NCBI GenBank assembly: GCA_041485845.1
Contig: JBGPKH010000038.1
Span: forward strand, 1-26,315
Direction: 5' to 3'
Origin: OMOG01 sp041485845
GTDB lineage: Bacteria; Acidobacteriota; Terriglobia; Bryobacterales; Bryobacteraceae
DNA: 26,315 bases
In this document: positions 13,585 to 22,200 of the stretch, in pieces
Layout of the letters: each line of letters starts with the position of its first letter
How positions within the stretch are numbered: the stretch's first letter is position 1
Program-made: the position numbers and the translations under genes
Notes under the pieces: generated by a model
Told to the model about the DNA's origin: nothing
What the model saw: the letters and a program-made list of their open reading frames with translations, nothing else
The model's database searches: none

Positions 13585-14868
13585 CTAGTGCGCGCCGGCG
13601 GTCTCTTCCACCGGCGCGAATGGGCTGATGAGATTGCTCTGGCCGTCGAAGTCGAAGTCAATGGCCGCTTCGATCTCCAGAAGCGGATTCTCTTCCACCA
13701 GCGGCCGCAGGTTTTCGCTCAGGGCGATCCGCCCCAGCTCCATGGTGTTGCGAATCCATCCGTAAGTCACGTCCCGGAGATCCAGCTTGCCAACGGTCGG
13801 CGAGATGCGCTCCAGGCATTCCCGGTCGGTGGGAAAGTGAATCGGGGTGCGGATCGCCGCGGGCGTATTGGCCGTCAGTGAGTTGATCAGGGTGGGCTCC
13901 CAATTGGTGCGGTTGACCAGGCGGTCCGCCACCACATCCGCCATGCCCAGTCCGACCGCGCTGTTGTAGGTCAGCTCGCTCAGGTCGCGCACAAAGACGC
14001 GCTCGATTCGCGGCACGCCCGGCCAGGGATTGTACTCGCCGTTCACTCCGCGGTTGACTACCTTGGTGTCCATGCCGGCGCCGCTGATGTTCTTCCCGAT
14101 TTCGTCGAGGATGAGGACGTCGAGGTCCGACGGGATCTTCGCCATCCAGGATTTTACGAGCGCCAGGTTCTCCTCCTCGCGCTGCTCCATGGCCTCCACG
14201 GGAACGGCGTCGAGCTTGCCGGTGTTGTGGTAGGCGTCTTCCAAAATGGCCAGGCCGCCCAGGATCTTGCCGGACTTCAGCACCTGGCGTCCGATGCTGC
14301 GTACGACGTGCGCCAGCCCGAGGCGATACGCATAGGCATGGTAGCGCTGCGCGCCGGCGAACTTGCCCAGCCCGATGGCCATCATCTTGAAAAGCCCGCT
14401 TTCGATTTTGGCTTCGAAATCGGTGTGCCATTTGACCCGGCCCACCAGCATGACGCCGTCGGATTCGTAGGCCGTGCGGTCCATGAAGGCTTCGATGCCG
14501 TCGGCGGTCTTGCCGAGAGAAACCACTTCGAGCTGGCTGACCACGGGGCAGCCGATAGCGGCCTCCGTGATCCCGTAATGGGCCAGCACTTCGGCCTGTC
14601 CGGCGGCCGAGGCGGCCCCGTGGCTTCCCATGGCCGGGAACAGGAACGGCTGCATGCCCTGATCTTTCCAGTAGCGGACCACGTGGCGCACAATGGTGGC
14701 GATGTTGTGGATGCCGCGGCTGCCGACGCCGATAGCGACGCGCGACCCGGGCCGCAGCCGCGCGGCGAATCCGGCCGTGGTGAGCTGGCGTTCGACTTCG
14801 CCGGCGATATCGGGGATGCGCCGGTCGGGGAAATTCTGGCGGACGACGAGAAGACGGGGAAATCGCAT
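13585..14868 (-). CDS. LarA-like protein (lactate racemase / DUF2088 domain)
   Basis: The 427-residue protein matches the pattern of LarA/DUF2088 proteins. It has SRVAIGVGSRGIHNIATIV near the N-terminus, PAMGSHGAASAAGQAEVL, and the long block GRVKWHTDFEAKIESGL followed by KMMAIGLGKFAGAQRYH. LarA itself racemises lactate using a nickel-pincer cofactor; most relatives have unknown 2-hydroxyacid or enolate substrates, and I see no larBCE cofactor genes here. The frame is open to 14922, but the ATG at 14868 is preferred because the upstream codons overlap the divergent HNH gene. The domain call is from remembered family patterns, so moderate. It faces the HNH gene across 34 bases of AT-rich sequence. 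Confidence 0.6.
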   Translation of the reverse strand: MRFPRLLVVRQNFPDRRIPDIAGEVERQLTTAGFAARLRPGSRVAIGVGSRGIHNIATIVRHVVRYWKDQGMQPFLFPAMGSHGAASAAGQAEVLAHYGITEAAIGCPVVSQLEVVSLGKTADGIEAFMDRTAYESDGVMLVGRVKWHTDFEAKIESGLFKMMAIGLGKFAGAQRYHAYAYRLGLAHVVRSIGRQVLKSGKILGGLAILEDAYHNTGKLDAVPVEAMEQREEENLALVKSWMAKIPSDLDVLILDEIGKNISGAGMDTKVVNRGVNGEYNPWPGVPRIERVFVRDLSELTYNSAVGLGMADVVADRLVNRTNWEPTLINSLTANTPAAIRTPIHFPTDRECLERISPTVGKLDLRDVTYGWIRNTMELGRIALSENLRPLVEENPLLEIEAAIDFDFDGQSNLISPFAPVEETAGAH

Positions 14869-14902
14869 GATCGTTTTTATTTTATGCTGAAAACAGGACG
14901 CC

Positions 14903-15241
14903 ATGCCCATTCGCCCCGACAACAGGAAATACTACGATGCGCGCTGGCGGAAGTTCCGCCTGGTGGTGGTCCAGGCCGCGGGCAACGTGTGCGAACGCTG
15001 CGGGAAGCCCCACCGTCTGCTGAACGTGGCGCACCTGTCGCACGATCCGGCCGACCAGCGGTTCCTGGCGGTGCTTTGTCCGAGCTGCCATTCCAAGAAC
15101 GACACGCCGCAGCGAATCGCCATGACGCGGCGCACGCGGGCTCGGAAACGCGGCCAGCTCTGGCTGACCGACGAGATTCGCCTGGCGCCGTTTCCGGTGC
15201 GTACGTGGCCCCTGTGGCTGCGGCAGATGGATTTGTTCTGA
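14903..15241 (+). CDS. Small HNH-nuclease-like zinc protein
   Basis: The 112-residue basic protein has CERCG at about residues 30-34, NVAHLSHDP at 41-49 and CPSCHSKND at 59-67. Together these give the four-Cys zinc site and the His-Asn-His core of small HNH endonucleases (here H44 and H63, with N66). Such proteins are found as stand-alone nucleases, in phages next to terminase genes, or as domesticated genes. AGGA occurs seven bases before the ATG. There are no phage genes beside it, so its role is open. The C-terminal third (WLTDEIRLAPFPV, WPLWLRQMDLF) is unfamiliar. It is transcribed away from the LarA-like gene. Confidence 0.72.
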   Translation: MPIRPDNRKYYDARWRKFRLVVVQAAGNVCERCGKPHRLLNVAHLSHDPADQRFLAVLCPSCHSKNDTPQRIAMTRRTRARKRGQLWLTDEIRLAPFPVRTWPLWLRQMDLF

Positions 15242-15247
15242 TGGCGG

Positions 15248-15262
15248 CTGATCGTCGATCAG
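15248..15262. promoter_or_regulatory. 15-base perfect palindrome ahead of hicBA
   Basis: CTGATCG-T-CGATCAG lies 45 bases before the hicB start and just after the HNH stop. A TGCTATGCT sequence at 15282-15290 resembles an extended -10. The palindrome could be an operator for autoregulation or a small terminator for the HNH gene; no binding protein is shown. Confidence 0.3.
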
Positions 15263-15307
15263 GCTCGGACGTGACAGGGCTTGCTATGCTTGAATACAGG
15301 GGTTGCC

Positions 15308-15508
15308 ATGATGAAATACACTGTGGTGTTGCAGCGCAGCGAAGAGGGCGTCAGTGTGGGCTGTCCTGGACTGCCCGGTTGCTGGTCTCAAGGTGAAACT
15401 GAACAGGAGGCGCTCGCGAATATCCAGGTTGCCATTCAGGAATATCTTGCCGCAGTCCGCGAGTCCCTCGGCGGCGCTGAAATAAGGGAAGTTGAGGTGG
15501 CCGTCTGA
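15308..15508 (+). CDS. hicB: HicB-family antitoxin
   Basis: This 66-residue protein carries the HicB partial RNase H-like fold: YTVVLQRSEEGVSVGCPGLPGC, then WSQGETEQEALANIQVAIQEYL. HicB binds and blocks the HicA mRNA-interferase. It has no separate ribbon-helix-helix or helix-turn-helix extension, so it may lack DNA-binding ability. ATGs at 15308 and 15311 are both possible; the sequence before them (CAGGGGTTGCC) offers only a modest ribosome binding site. The gene is intact. The partner toxin gene begins two bases after its stop but is broken, so this antitoxin appears to have no active cognate target here. Confidence 0.85.
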   Translation: MMKYTVVLQRSEEGVSVGCPGLPGCWSQGETEQEALANIQVAIQEYLAAVRESLGGAEIREVEVAV

Positions 15509-15509
15509 A

Positions 15510-15723
15510 TTGCCCAAAATCCCCGATGTCCCTCACCTGCGGGCCGTTCGGGCCTTAGAAAAAGCTGGTTTCAGGATTGTCCGGGAGGGCAAGCGCATCG
15601 TGATGTCCAACCGGGGTTCGGTTCGTTACCATCCCACGACATAACCCGGTGCATGCCATAACCATGGGTGGCGTCGTGCGGGATGCAAGGCCGAGCGTGG
15701 AGGAGTTCAAAAAGTTGCTTTGA
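15510..15723 (+). pseudogene. HicA-like toxin gene, frameshifted and with altered catalytic residue
   Basis: From TTG 15510 the frame reads LPKIPDVPHLRAVRALEKAG, FRIVREGKRIVMSN and then RGSVRYHPTT before TAA at 15642. Shifting frame near 15620-15630 restores the expected HicA continuation: TIPRHNPVHAITMGGVVRDA, then RPSVEEFKKLL, ending at TGA 15721. One extra base (or two missing) in the GGTTCGGTTCGTT stretch explains the break. HicA toxins have a conserved His in the GK/SHxxM strand; here the position reads GKRIVM, Arg instead of His, which one base change would produce. Two independent lesions make a functional toxin unlikely. Full length would be about 71 residues. It is too short for ordinary gene calling. 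Confidence 0.8.
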
Positions 15724-15743
15724 TTGGCCCCTGATCTCCGGCC

Positions 15744-16364
15744 TCACTCCGTGCCCCATTCCGATTCCAGCAGCCGCGAGTACTCGCTCGAGGCATACAG
15801 GTCGAAAGGGAAGTTCCTGCACGCGATCACGCCATGGGGCTGCGACTGCTGGTAGCACTGGAACAGGGAGTCCGCGTAGCGGTGGTAGTTGCGCAGGAGT
15901 TCCTCGGACAGGCTGGTGAACGCGGGAGGCTCCGTGAACATCGCGTTCAACCCGATGGCGCGGGAGAAGATCGACATGTAGTCGGACACTCCCCAGCGAA
16001 TCAGTTTTTCTTTCACGGCGTCCGGCGGATTGGAGGTCAGCATGCCGGCGAAGCTCTGCCGGTGGATATCGGCTTCGTGCAGTTCGGGAATGCGCTCCAC
16101 CCATTCGAGACATTGATCGAGCCAACGGAAAACGTCCTTGCCGAGATAAAAGAGCATGCGGATTTCACTGTAGCGGCCGGCCAGTAGCCGGCGCTTCAGG
16201 TCATCCGGGTCGCTTCCATCGCTGGGAATCAGGCCGGAAAGCATCAAGGCGGCTTTTGAGTTCTCCAGCAGAGCCGAAGGCGGAACCCGTTCGTTAAAAG
16301 GGTGGAGAATCAGCGGCGGCAGAACCCACACCGTCTCGCCGAAGGTCGTCATGGACGTCGACAT
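15744..16364 (-). CDS. Hypothetical protein, 206 residues
   Basis: I do not recognise this family. The protein is soluble, without a signal peptide or membrane segment, and mixed in composition. It starts MSTSMTTFGETVWVLPPLIL and has a Leu-rich central helix region (KAALMLSGL, FRWLDQCLEWVERIPEL), then WGVSDYMSIFSRAIGLNAMF and a C-terminal CYQQSQPHGVIACRNFPFDL. Codon use has the G/C third positions of its neighbours, so it is very likely a real gene. It could equally start four codons later (ATG of MTTFGE). It converges on the broken hicA gene with 20 bases between stops, and is divergent from the Flp pilin gene. No context-based function is offered. Confidence 0.75.
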   Translation of the reverse strand: MSTSMTTFGETVWVLPPLILHPFNERVPPSALLENSKAALMLSGLIPSDGSDPDDLKRRLLAGRYSEIRMLFYLGKDVFRWLDQCLEWVERIPELHEADIHRQSFAGMLTSNPPDAVKEKLIRWGVSDYMSIFSRAIGLNAMFTEPPAFTSLSEELLRNYHRYADSLFQCYQQSQPHGVIACRNFPFDLYASSEYSRLLESEWGTE

Positions 16365-16476
16365 TTTGTTCCCGATTCTCTTATCGGCGCCGCAACTCGA
16401 AAACTTGATACCTCCCGTGAGTCTCCCATATCAAAAGTAACTACGATCCGATCGCCCCAACCCGGCTAGACTGGCC

Positions 16477-16776
16477 TTGGTGTTTCGGACCAACGTATCA
16501 TCTTTTCGCAAGAACCACCATGGGCAGGACCTCGCAGAGTACTGCCTTCTGGTGGCCCTGGTGGCGCTGGTCGCTCTCGGCCTGCTATCCCACTTCTCCG
16601 GCGGCATTCAGAACATCTGGACGACGGCCAGCCAAACCTTGGCGGCCGGCAGCCCGCCCGGAGGGGCGCAGCCTGGAAGCGCTCAGCCCGGCTCCAGCCA
16701 GCCCGGTTCCCAGCCGGGTTCCAGCCCACCGGGCAGTGCCAGCCCGGCAGCCGCAAAGGAGCCAGGCGGACACTGA
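16477..16776 (+). CDS. Flp/Fap-type pilin subunit with Pro-Gly-Ser tail
   Basis: The short basic leader ends in HHG, followed by QDLAEYCLLVALVALVALGLL. This is the Flp prepilin pattern: cleavage after Gly, Glu at +5 and Tyr at +6, then one long hydrophobic helix. After GIQNIWTTASQTLA comes a 40-residue tail of repeated QPGS units that typical Flp pilins (about 50-60 residues in total) lack. The pilin would be processed by a Tad prepilin peptidase and sit in the inner membrane or a pilus. No tad genes are nearby. The start is uncertain: TTG 16477 or GTG 16480. The gene is monocistronic, and orphan Flp genes are common in Acidobacteriota to my knowledge. Confidence 0.72.
   Translation: MVFRTNVSSFRKNHHGQDLAEYCLLVALVALVALGLLSHFSGGIQNIWTTASQTLAAGSPPGGAQPGSAQPGSSQPGSQPGSSPPGSASPAAAKEPGGH
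16666..16746 (+). repeat. Coding tandem repeat for (A/S)QPGS units
   Basis: About five degenerate 15-base units encode AQPGS, AQPGS, SQPGS, QPGS and SPPGS in the tail of the pilin gene. Synonymous codons differ between units (cctgga, cccggc, cccggt, ccgggt), so the repeat is old or selected at the protein level rather than freshly expanded. Confidence 0.7.
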
Positions 16777-16835
16777 GCCGCTGCCCGTAAGAACTTCCCC
16801 CCTTCGCTCCACCAACGATCTATGATCGCTGGAAC

Positions 16836-17184
16836 ATGAAGGCCCCCGCGCTTGCGGCACTGCTTCTGGTTGCGATTGGAACGATCCGCATCGTCTCGAC
16901 CTGCAAAGTCTTCAATCACACCATCGACGAACCCGATCAACTCGCCGTTTTCGCCGTTCAACCGGACGTACGTCCTGAAGGGTCATCCCTTCCCCGCAAT
17001 GACGCCGCAGGCCTCCGACTATCCTTCGCCCGGCTGGAACGCCCTGAGCGTCGCGACCTGGAAGCTGGTCGGCTTTCCGGAATGGGCGGACCGCATCCCG
17101 CCGCCGCAGCGCATCGGGCGGTCGATTCTCGTGTGGTACTTTCCGAAGACCGAAGGAATGCCGGCCACGAATGAACACAAATGA
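16836..17184 (+). pseudogene. Remnant of a membrane glycosyltransferase-like gene with internal deletion
   Basis: The first frame reads MKAPALAALLLVAIGTIRIV, then STCKVFNHTIDEP, resembling the first membrane helix and the DEP motif of ArnT/PMT-like glycosyltransferases. After about base 16950 the coherent protein continues in a different frame: YVLKGHPFPAMTPQ, WNALSVATWKLVGFPEWADR and RIGRSILVWYFPK, which looks like the C-terminal domain of the same type of large enzyme. Roughly 400-500 expected residues between the ends are missing, so this is a collapsed gene. The last codons (NEHK, stop) come from a repeat element at 17164. The family call is from general resemblance only. Confidence 0.6.
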
Positions 17185-17249
17185 ACACGAATAAAAACAG
17201 CTCGATTATTTGTATTTCTTATTTGTGTTCATTCGTGTTCATTTGTGGC
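17164..17249. repeat. 31-base imperfect inverted repeat built from 10-base tandem units
   Basis: The left arm (17164-17194) and right arm (17219-17249) are complementary except at three positions, all purine or pyrimidine transitions, around a 24-base AT-rich spacer. Each arm is itself a tandem repeat of the 10-mer ACRAATGAAC (right arm GTTCATTYGT). The element lies between two convergent genes and could be a bidirectional terminator. The motif resembles a short repeat I have seen in several soil bacterial phyla; that is memory, not a search result. Confidence 0.75.
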
Positions 17250-17260
17250 TTAATTCCTTT

Positions 17261-18667
17261 CTAACTCACCCCCAGCCCCAGAAAGTCGCGCGCATTCCCG
17301 TAGCAGATGTTGCGAATCATCGGCCCCACCATCGCATCGTCGTTGGGCAGGCGCCCTTCTTCCATGTCTTTGCCGAAAAGCTCGCACAGCACGCGGCGGA
17401 AATATTCGTGCCGGGGATACGACATGAACGACCGCGAATCCGTGAGCATTCCCACAAAGCGCGAGATCAGGCCGCAATTCGAGAGCGCGTTCATCTGCCA
17501 CTCCATGGCCTCCTTCTGATCCAGGAACCACCAGCCGCTGCCGAACTGGATCTTGCCCGCGATGGTCCCGTCCTGGAAGTTGCCGATCATGGTGGCGAGC
17601 ACGTAGTCGTCAGCCGGATTCAGGTTGTAGAGAATCATTTTAGGCAGCGCATTTTCCTGGTCGAGCCGGTCCAGGTAGTTGCCCAGAGCGTCGGCCTGCA
17701 GCCAATCGCCCGCGGAATCGAAGCCGCTGTCGGGGCCCAGCTCGCGGAAGCGCCGCGTGCTGTTGTTGCGCCGCGCGCCGAGGTGAATCTGCTTGGTCCA
17801 GCCCTTCTCGGCATCCATGCGTCCGAAGACCAGCATGAGGTGGCCCGCGAAACGGCTGTGCTCTTCCGGCGTGGCCGCATGGCCGCTGCGGGCCCGGCCG
17901 AAGATGACCGACGCTTCGTGATCGGTGGCGAACTCGCCATACGCGTGGCACAGGCCGTGGTCCGAGAGACGGCCGCCCATCTGGTGGAAGAAGTCGTGGC
18001 GCTTGCCCAGCGCGTCGACGAATTCCGCCAGCGTGCCGATGCCGGTGTTGGCCGCCTCCTGTAGCTTGTCTACCCAGGGATTAAACGCCTCGGGAACGTG
18101 GACGTTGAGCGCCCGGTCGGGCCGGAAGGTGGGGAAGACTTTGGTGTCGAGGCCGGAGGCGGCGATGGCCCTGTGGCAGGAGAGGTCGTCGGTCGGATCG
18201 TCCGTGGTGCACACGGCTTTGACGCGGAATTTGCTCAGGATGCCGTGGGCCCGCAGGTCGTCGCCGGTCAGGAGTTCGTTGGCGCGATCCCAGGTGCGCG
18301 GGGCGCTCGATTCGTCGAGCAGCTCGTCGATGCCGAAGTAGCGGCTCAGTTCCAGGTGAGTCCAGTGATACAGCGGATTGCGCAGGGTGTGCGGCACCGT
18401 GCGCGCCCACGCCAGAAATTTCTCGCGGGGCGGCGCATCGCCGGTGCAGTAGCGTTCCGCCACTCCGTCGGCCCGCATGGCGCGCCACTTGTAGTGGTCG
18501 CCTTCGAGCCATATCTCGAAGAGATTCTGAAAGCGCCGGTTGGCTTCGACGTCCTGGGGCGGAAGGTGGCAGTGGTAGTCCAGGATGGGCTCGCCCTTGG
18601 CGTAGTCGTGGTAGAGTCGGCGCGCTGCCGCATTGGTGAGCAGAAAATCTTCGTGGATGAAAGGCAT
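17261..18667 (-). CDS. uxaC: Glucuronate (uronate) isomerase
   Basis: The 468-residue enzyme interconverts D-glucuronate with D-fructuronate and D-galacturonate with D-tagaturonate, the first step of hexuronate breakdown, in the cytosol. Signatures are FLLTNAAARRLYHDYAKGEP, DYHCHLPPQDV (metal-binding HxH), CTTDDPTDDL, WTKQIHLGARRNNSTR, LTDSRSFMSYPRHEYFRR and the C-terminal YGNARDFLGL. I start at ATG 18667 (MPFIHEDFLL), which has AGGA six bases upstream, rather than an ATG nine codons earlier. No other uronate genes are in the window. It may be transcribed behind the hypothetical gene 43 bases upstream. It is followed on its 3' side by the inverted-repeat element. Confidence 0.95.
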   Translation of the reverse strand: MPFIHEDFLLTNAAARRLYHDYAKGEPILDYHCHLPPQDVEANRRFQNLFEIWLEGDHYKWRAMRADGVAERYCTGDAPPREKFLAWARTVPHTLRNPLYHWTHLELSRYFGIDELLDESSAPRTWDRANELLTGDDLRAHGILSKFRVKAVCTTDDPTDDLSCHRAIAASGLDTKVFPTFRPDRALNVHVPEAFNPWVDKLQEAANTGIGTLAEFVDALGKRHDFFHQMGGRLSDHGLCHAYGEFATDHEASVIFGRARSGHAATPEEHSRFAGHLMLVFGRMDAEKGWTKQIHLGARRNNSTRRFRELGPDSGFDSAGDWLQADALGNYLDRLDQENALPKMILYNLNPADDYVLATMIGNFQDGTIAGKIQFGSGWWFLDQKEAMEWQMNALSNCGLISRFVGMLTDSRSFMSYPRHEYFRRVLCELFGKDMEEGRLPNDDAMVGPMIRNICYGNARDFLGLGVS

Positions 18668-18710
18668 GAAGGTCCTAAATGCTGATTGAAACACACATCG
18701 CGGCGCCGTG

Positions 18711-19226
18711 TCAGACTAACCGCAGAAACCGCGCGAAGTACTCATAGCAGTATGGGTTCCGGGAGGCGTCCTGGAACGCCATGCGCATACTTCCGCGGGC
18801 GAACATGGCCAGCATGCCGCCGGGATGTCCGTCGCCCGGATTGCGCGGAAAACGCAGGTGGACGTAGTGATGCAGCAGGGTGAGTGCCCGGTCCACCGGC
18901 GCCTTGAAGAAGTACGACGGCCTCACCAGGATCGTATTCGTCCGGGCGCGGTCGGGAAACGAGTCGAACTCCAGGGCCGCGGGGTCGCCGATGCCCGGGT
19001 GGAACTCCAGGTTCGCCGTGGCCATGCGCGCCGCGAACCCCCGGTAGACCGCCCTGATTTGCTCCACCTGGCGGGGATCCGCGGAGTCCATGCCGAAGGC
19101 TTCCTGCAGCAGCGTCATCGCCCCCGGAGGGAATCGCGTGCAGCGGATGGCGATCTGGCGGGCTGTCTCGATATCGGCCGTCAGGATGTGGACCTGGGCT
19201 TCATCAAAACTCTTGAAGTTGGCCAT
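18711..19226 (-). CDS. Hypothetical protein with a peptidase-like HHxxH segment
   Basis: I cannot name the family of this 171-residue protein. It has no signal peptide. A segment VDRALTLLHHYVHLRFP at about 111-127, followed by GDGHPGGMLAMF, looks like the zinc-binding helix and downstream loop of a small metallopeptidase, but the position of the catalytic Glu in HExxH holds His (HHYVH). It may be an inactive relative, or the similarity may be chance. I chose ATG 19226 (MANFKSFDEA) over longer options because it leaves 23 bases to the kinase gene and upstream codons are incoherent. It sits between the kinase fusion gene and uxaC on the same strand, so the three may be co-transcribed. Confidence 0.7.
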   Translation of the reverse strand: MANFKSFDEAQVHILTADIETARQIAIRCTRFPPGAMTLLQEAFGMDSADPRQVEQIRAVYRGFAARMATANLEFHPGIGDPAALEFDSFPDRARTNTILVRPSYFFKAPVDRALTLLHHYVHLRFPRNPGDGHPGGMLAMFARGSMRMAFQDASRNPYCYEYFARFLRLV

Positions 19227-19249
19227 AAGAGAATGCTTCGGCGGCGACC

Positions 19250-22200
19250 TTATTTCAGCCCCGCCACCAGGTACAACGCCGAAAGAACTCTTGTGACCGA
19301 GTAGGCCAGCGACTTTCCATCGGGCGTAATCTGAAGGCTTGTTATGGACATGAAACCCGCGGCATCTATGAACGGGACCTCGCGCCAAATTTCGATACGT
19401 CCGGTGCCCAGCTCAACCCGCCAGACCTTGGGTGGACGCTCGCCGCGCTTCGAGACGTAGAGTGATCTGCCATCCGCGCTGAAACTGAGTGCCTGGTCTT
19501 CCGGGGTGAGAAACGGCAGCCGCTTCGGCGTGCCGCCACCGATCGTGTACAGGAAGGCGTTCGACTGGGAATCGTGGACCAGCAGAGTATCCCCATCCGC
19601 CGTCAGAACCTCCCCGCTAAGCCCCTCCGGCGTTACGGGGCGCGCCTGGCCTCCGACGATATCCTGGACAAAAGTACGGACCTCGTGTCCCGCTTCCCTC
19701 GCCGAAAACAGGATCCGCTGGCTGTCCGGGAACCAAGTGACAGTAGGGATAGGTCCGCTGAGGTTCAGCGATCCGGTCTGGATCGGAACCGGCTTTCCGG
19801 CCTTCACCGGCAGCAGTGTGAGGTCGGGCCGCCTCTGTGGAGCCTCCGAAGCGGCGGGGTCGGTTGTCGCAACCACCCATTTCCCATCCGGCGAAAGCGA
19901 TAGTCCAAGCCAGTCGCCCAAACGCACGGCTGGCGAACCATCCGTGCCGCGGATGAAGATCACATCCCTCCCGCGAGTCCCTTCCCCGTTCTCCGTCATG
20001 ATCAGAGTCTTCCCGTCCTTCGACAGAAATGGATGGGTCGCCCAGCTCAGCCAGCTCAGATCGCGAGAGCTGGACTGCCCGGCACCCACAAAGTGCACGC
20101 TCGACCGCGACTCTTCCCGTGCCAGAAGCAGGCGTCCGTCGGTTGCCATGTCAAGCAGCTTGAGATTGGCCGGCAATTGCGCCACCACTCGCATTCCGCC
20201 GGAGAGAGTAACTGCATACAACCGTCGCTCGCCGCTCCCCTCCGTGGCTCCCGTGAACCAGATTTCCCTGCCGTTCGGCGACCACGCCAGTCCTTGCAGG
20301 GCGGTAAAGATCCCGGTAAGCGTTCTCTTGCGGCCTTGTAGATCCACAATCGCCACGGACCCGTCGTCCCCCGCATAGTAATGGTCGGCGAAGGCGACCA
20401 GGTCTCCCTTGGGTGAGATTTTGAGGTCGCCCGCCCAGCCCGTGCCGCTCGCTTCCAGGAGCACTTGCCCGATGGGGAATTCCAGCCTGCTCGGCCGGCC
20501 GTTGGCTTCGGCCACGCTGATCGCCAGCCGCTTTCCATCCCGCGCCCAGTCCGCGGACAGGACTTGTTCCAGAATTTCGCGGGGCGCGCCGCCGCCCAAA
20601 GGCATCTCCGCCAGCGTTCCCACGCTCTTCGTCAGGAAGATGCGACAGTTGGTGGAGACCGCCATCTCCCCTGTTGCCGACATCGCGAGCAGCCCGGTGG
20701 ATGGAAACCCCAGCGCGCGCGACTCCGGACTTCCCGGCTGAGTCGAGAACAGCTCCAGCGGCTGTCCTTCCCAGGACGCGGCATAGATCACCGATCGCCC
20801 GTCGGGCGTGAACCGCGCGCCCTGGATGAAACCGCGGCGGAAGGTCAAGCGCTGGAACTTCGCGGGTTCCGAAGAGCTGGACCCGCGAATTGCCCACCAG
20901 GACCCAGCCACCGCCATCAGCACCAACATCGCGGCCGCGGCCATCCGCCAATCCAGTTTTCGCGGCGCGATCGCTGCCGTTGACCCAGCCGGAATTACGG
21001 AGTCTCCCGAGAGTGCTTCCAGGTCGAATGCCAGATCGCGTGCCGACTGGAACCGTTCATCGGGGTCCTTCTCCAGGCAGTGGCGCAAGATACGGTGGAT
21101 CGCGGGCGACACTGTGGTAGCGGAAGCAACCCGTTCCAGCGGGTCCTTCGTTAGAATCGCGCTCATCAGATCCGCCGCCGTGTCGCCGGTGAAGCCGCGT
21201 TCGCCCGTTACCATTTCCAGCAGCACGCATCCGAAGCTGAAGATGTCGCTGCGCGCATCCGCTTCCTTACCCTGCACCTGTTCCGGAGACATGTAATGCA
21301 GGCTTCCCAGAATGGCGCCCACTTGCGTGGTTTGGGTCGGCGAATTCTCTCCCACGGCAACTGCACGTTCCACTTTGGCCAGCCCGAAATCCAGCACCTT
21401 CACTCCGGATTTCGTCAGCATCACGTTCGCCGGCTTCAGATCTCGATGAACAACCCGTTTGTGATGCGCTTCGGCCAGCGCTCCCGCCATTTGAATCGCC
21501 AGCGGCAGCGCCCTTTCCAGTGGCAGCGGACCTCTGGCCAGCCGCTCCGCAAGCGTCTCGCCTTCCAGCAGCTCCATGACGATCACCGGCTGCCCCGCGA
21601 ATTCTTCCACGCCGTGAATCGTGCAGATGTTCGGATGGTTCAGCATTGAAGCGGCGCGCGCCTCTCGCTGAAAACGTTCGAGCGTCTGCGGGGACGATTC
21701 CGACGCGGGAAGCGGCAGGAATTTTAGGGCCACCTGGCGGCCCAGCTTGAGATCGTCGGCCCGGTAGACCACACCCATGCCGCCGCTCCCCAGCTTCTCG
21801 ATCACCCGAAAGTGGGAGAACGTCTCACCGCTCAGGTGGCTGGGGTCCAGATCGCCAATCGCTTCTGCTGGCGGCTCTGGCGCAGCTTCCTCTGGTTGGG
21901 CTGGCTGGGGAGGCTCCAGGGATCCGATGAACCGGTAACCCCGCCGCGCCAAAGTCTCCACGTAGCGAGGGTTGTCCGCGGAATCGCTAAGCGCGTCGCG
22001 CAATCTTTGAATGGCGGCGTTAATGCCATGGTCGAACTCGACGACCGTATCGTTGGGCCAAAGCGCCTTGCGGATCTCCTCGCGAAGCACTACCTCCCCG
22101 GGGTGGTTCAGCAGAATCAGCAGGATTCGAAAGGGCTGCTCGTGCAGACGAATCCTGATTCCGTGCTTGCGCAACTCGGCCGCGCGAACATCGAGTTCGA

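Noticed and set aside
14227..15396. 389-codon plus-strand open frame crossing three genes
   Set aside because: It is a shadow of the LarA-like, HNH and hicB genes in another frame.
16666..16746. Recent microsatellite expansion in the pilin tail
   Set aside because: Units differ at most synonymous positions, so this is not a fresh slippage tract.
17164..17249. CRISPR-like reading of the 10-base tandem units
   Set aside because: The units are directly adjacent without spacers, form an inverted repeat, and no cas genes are present.
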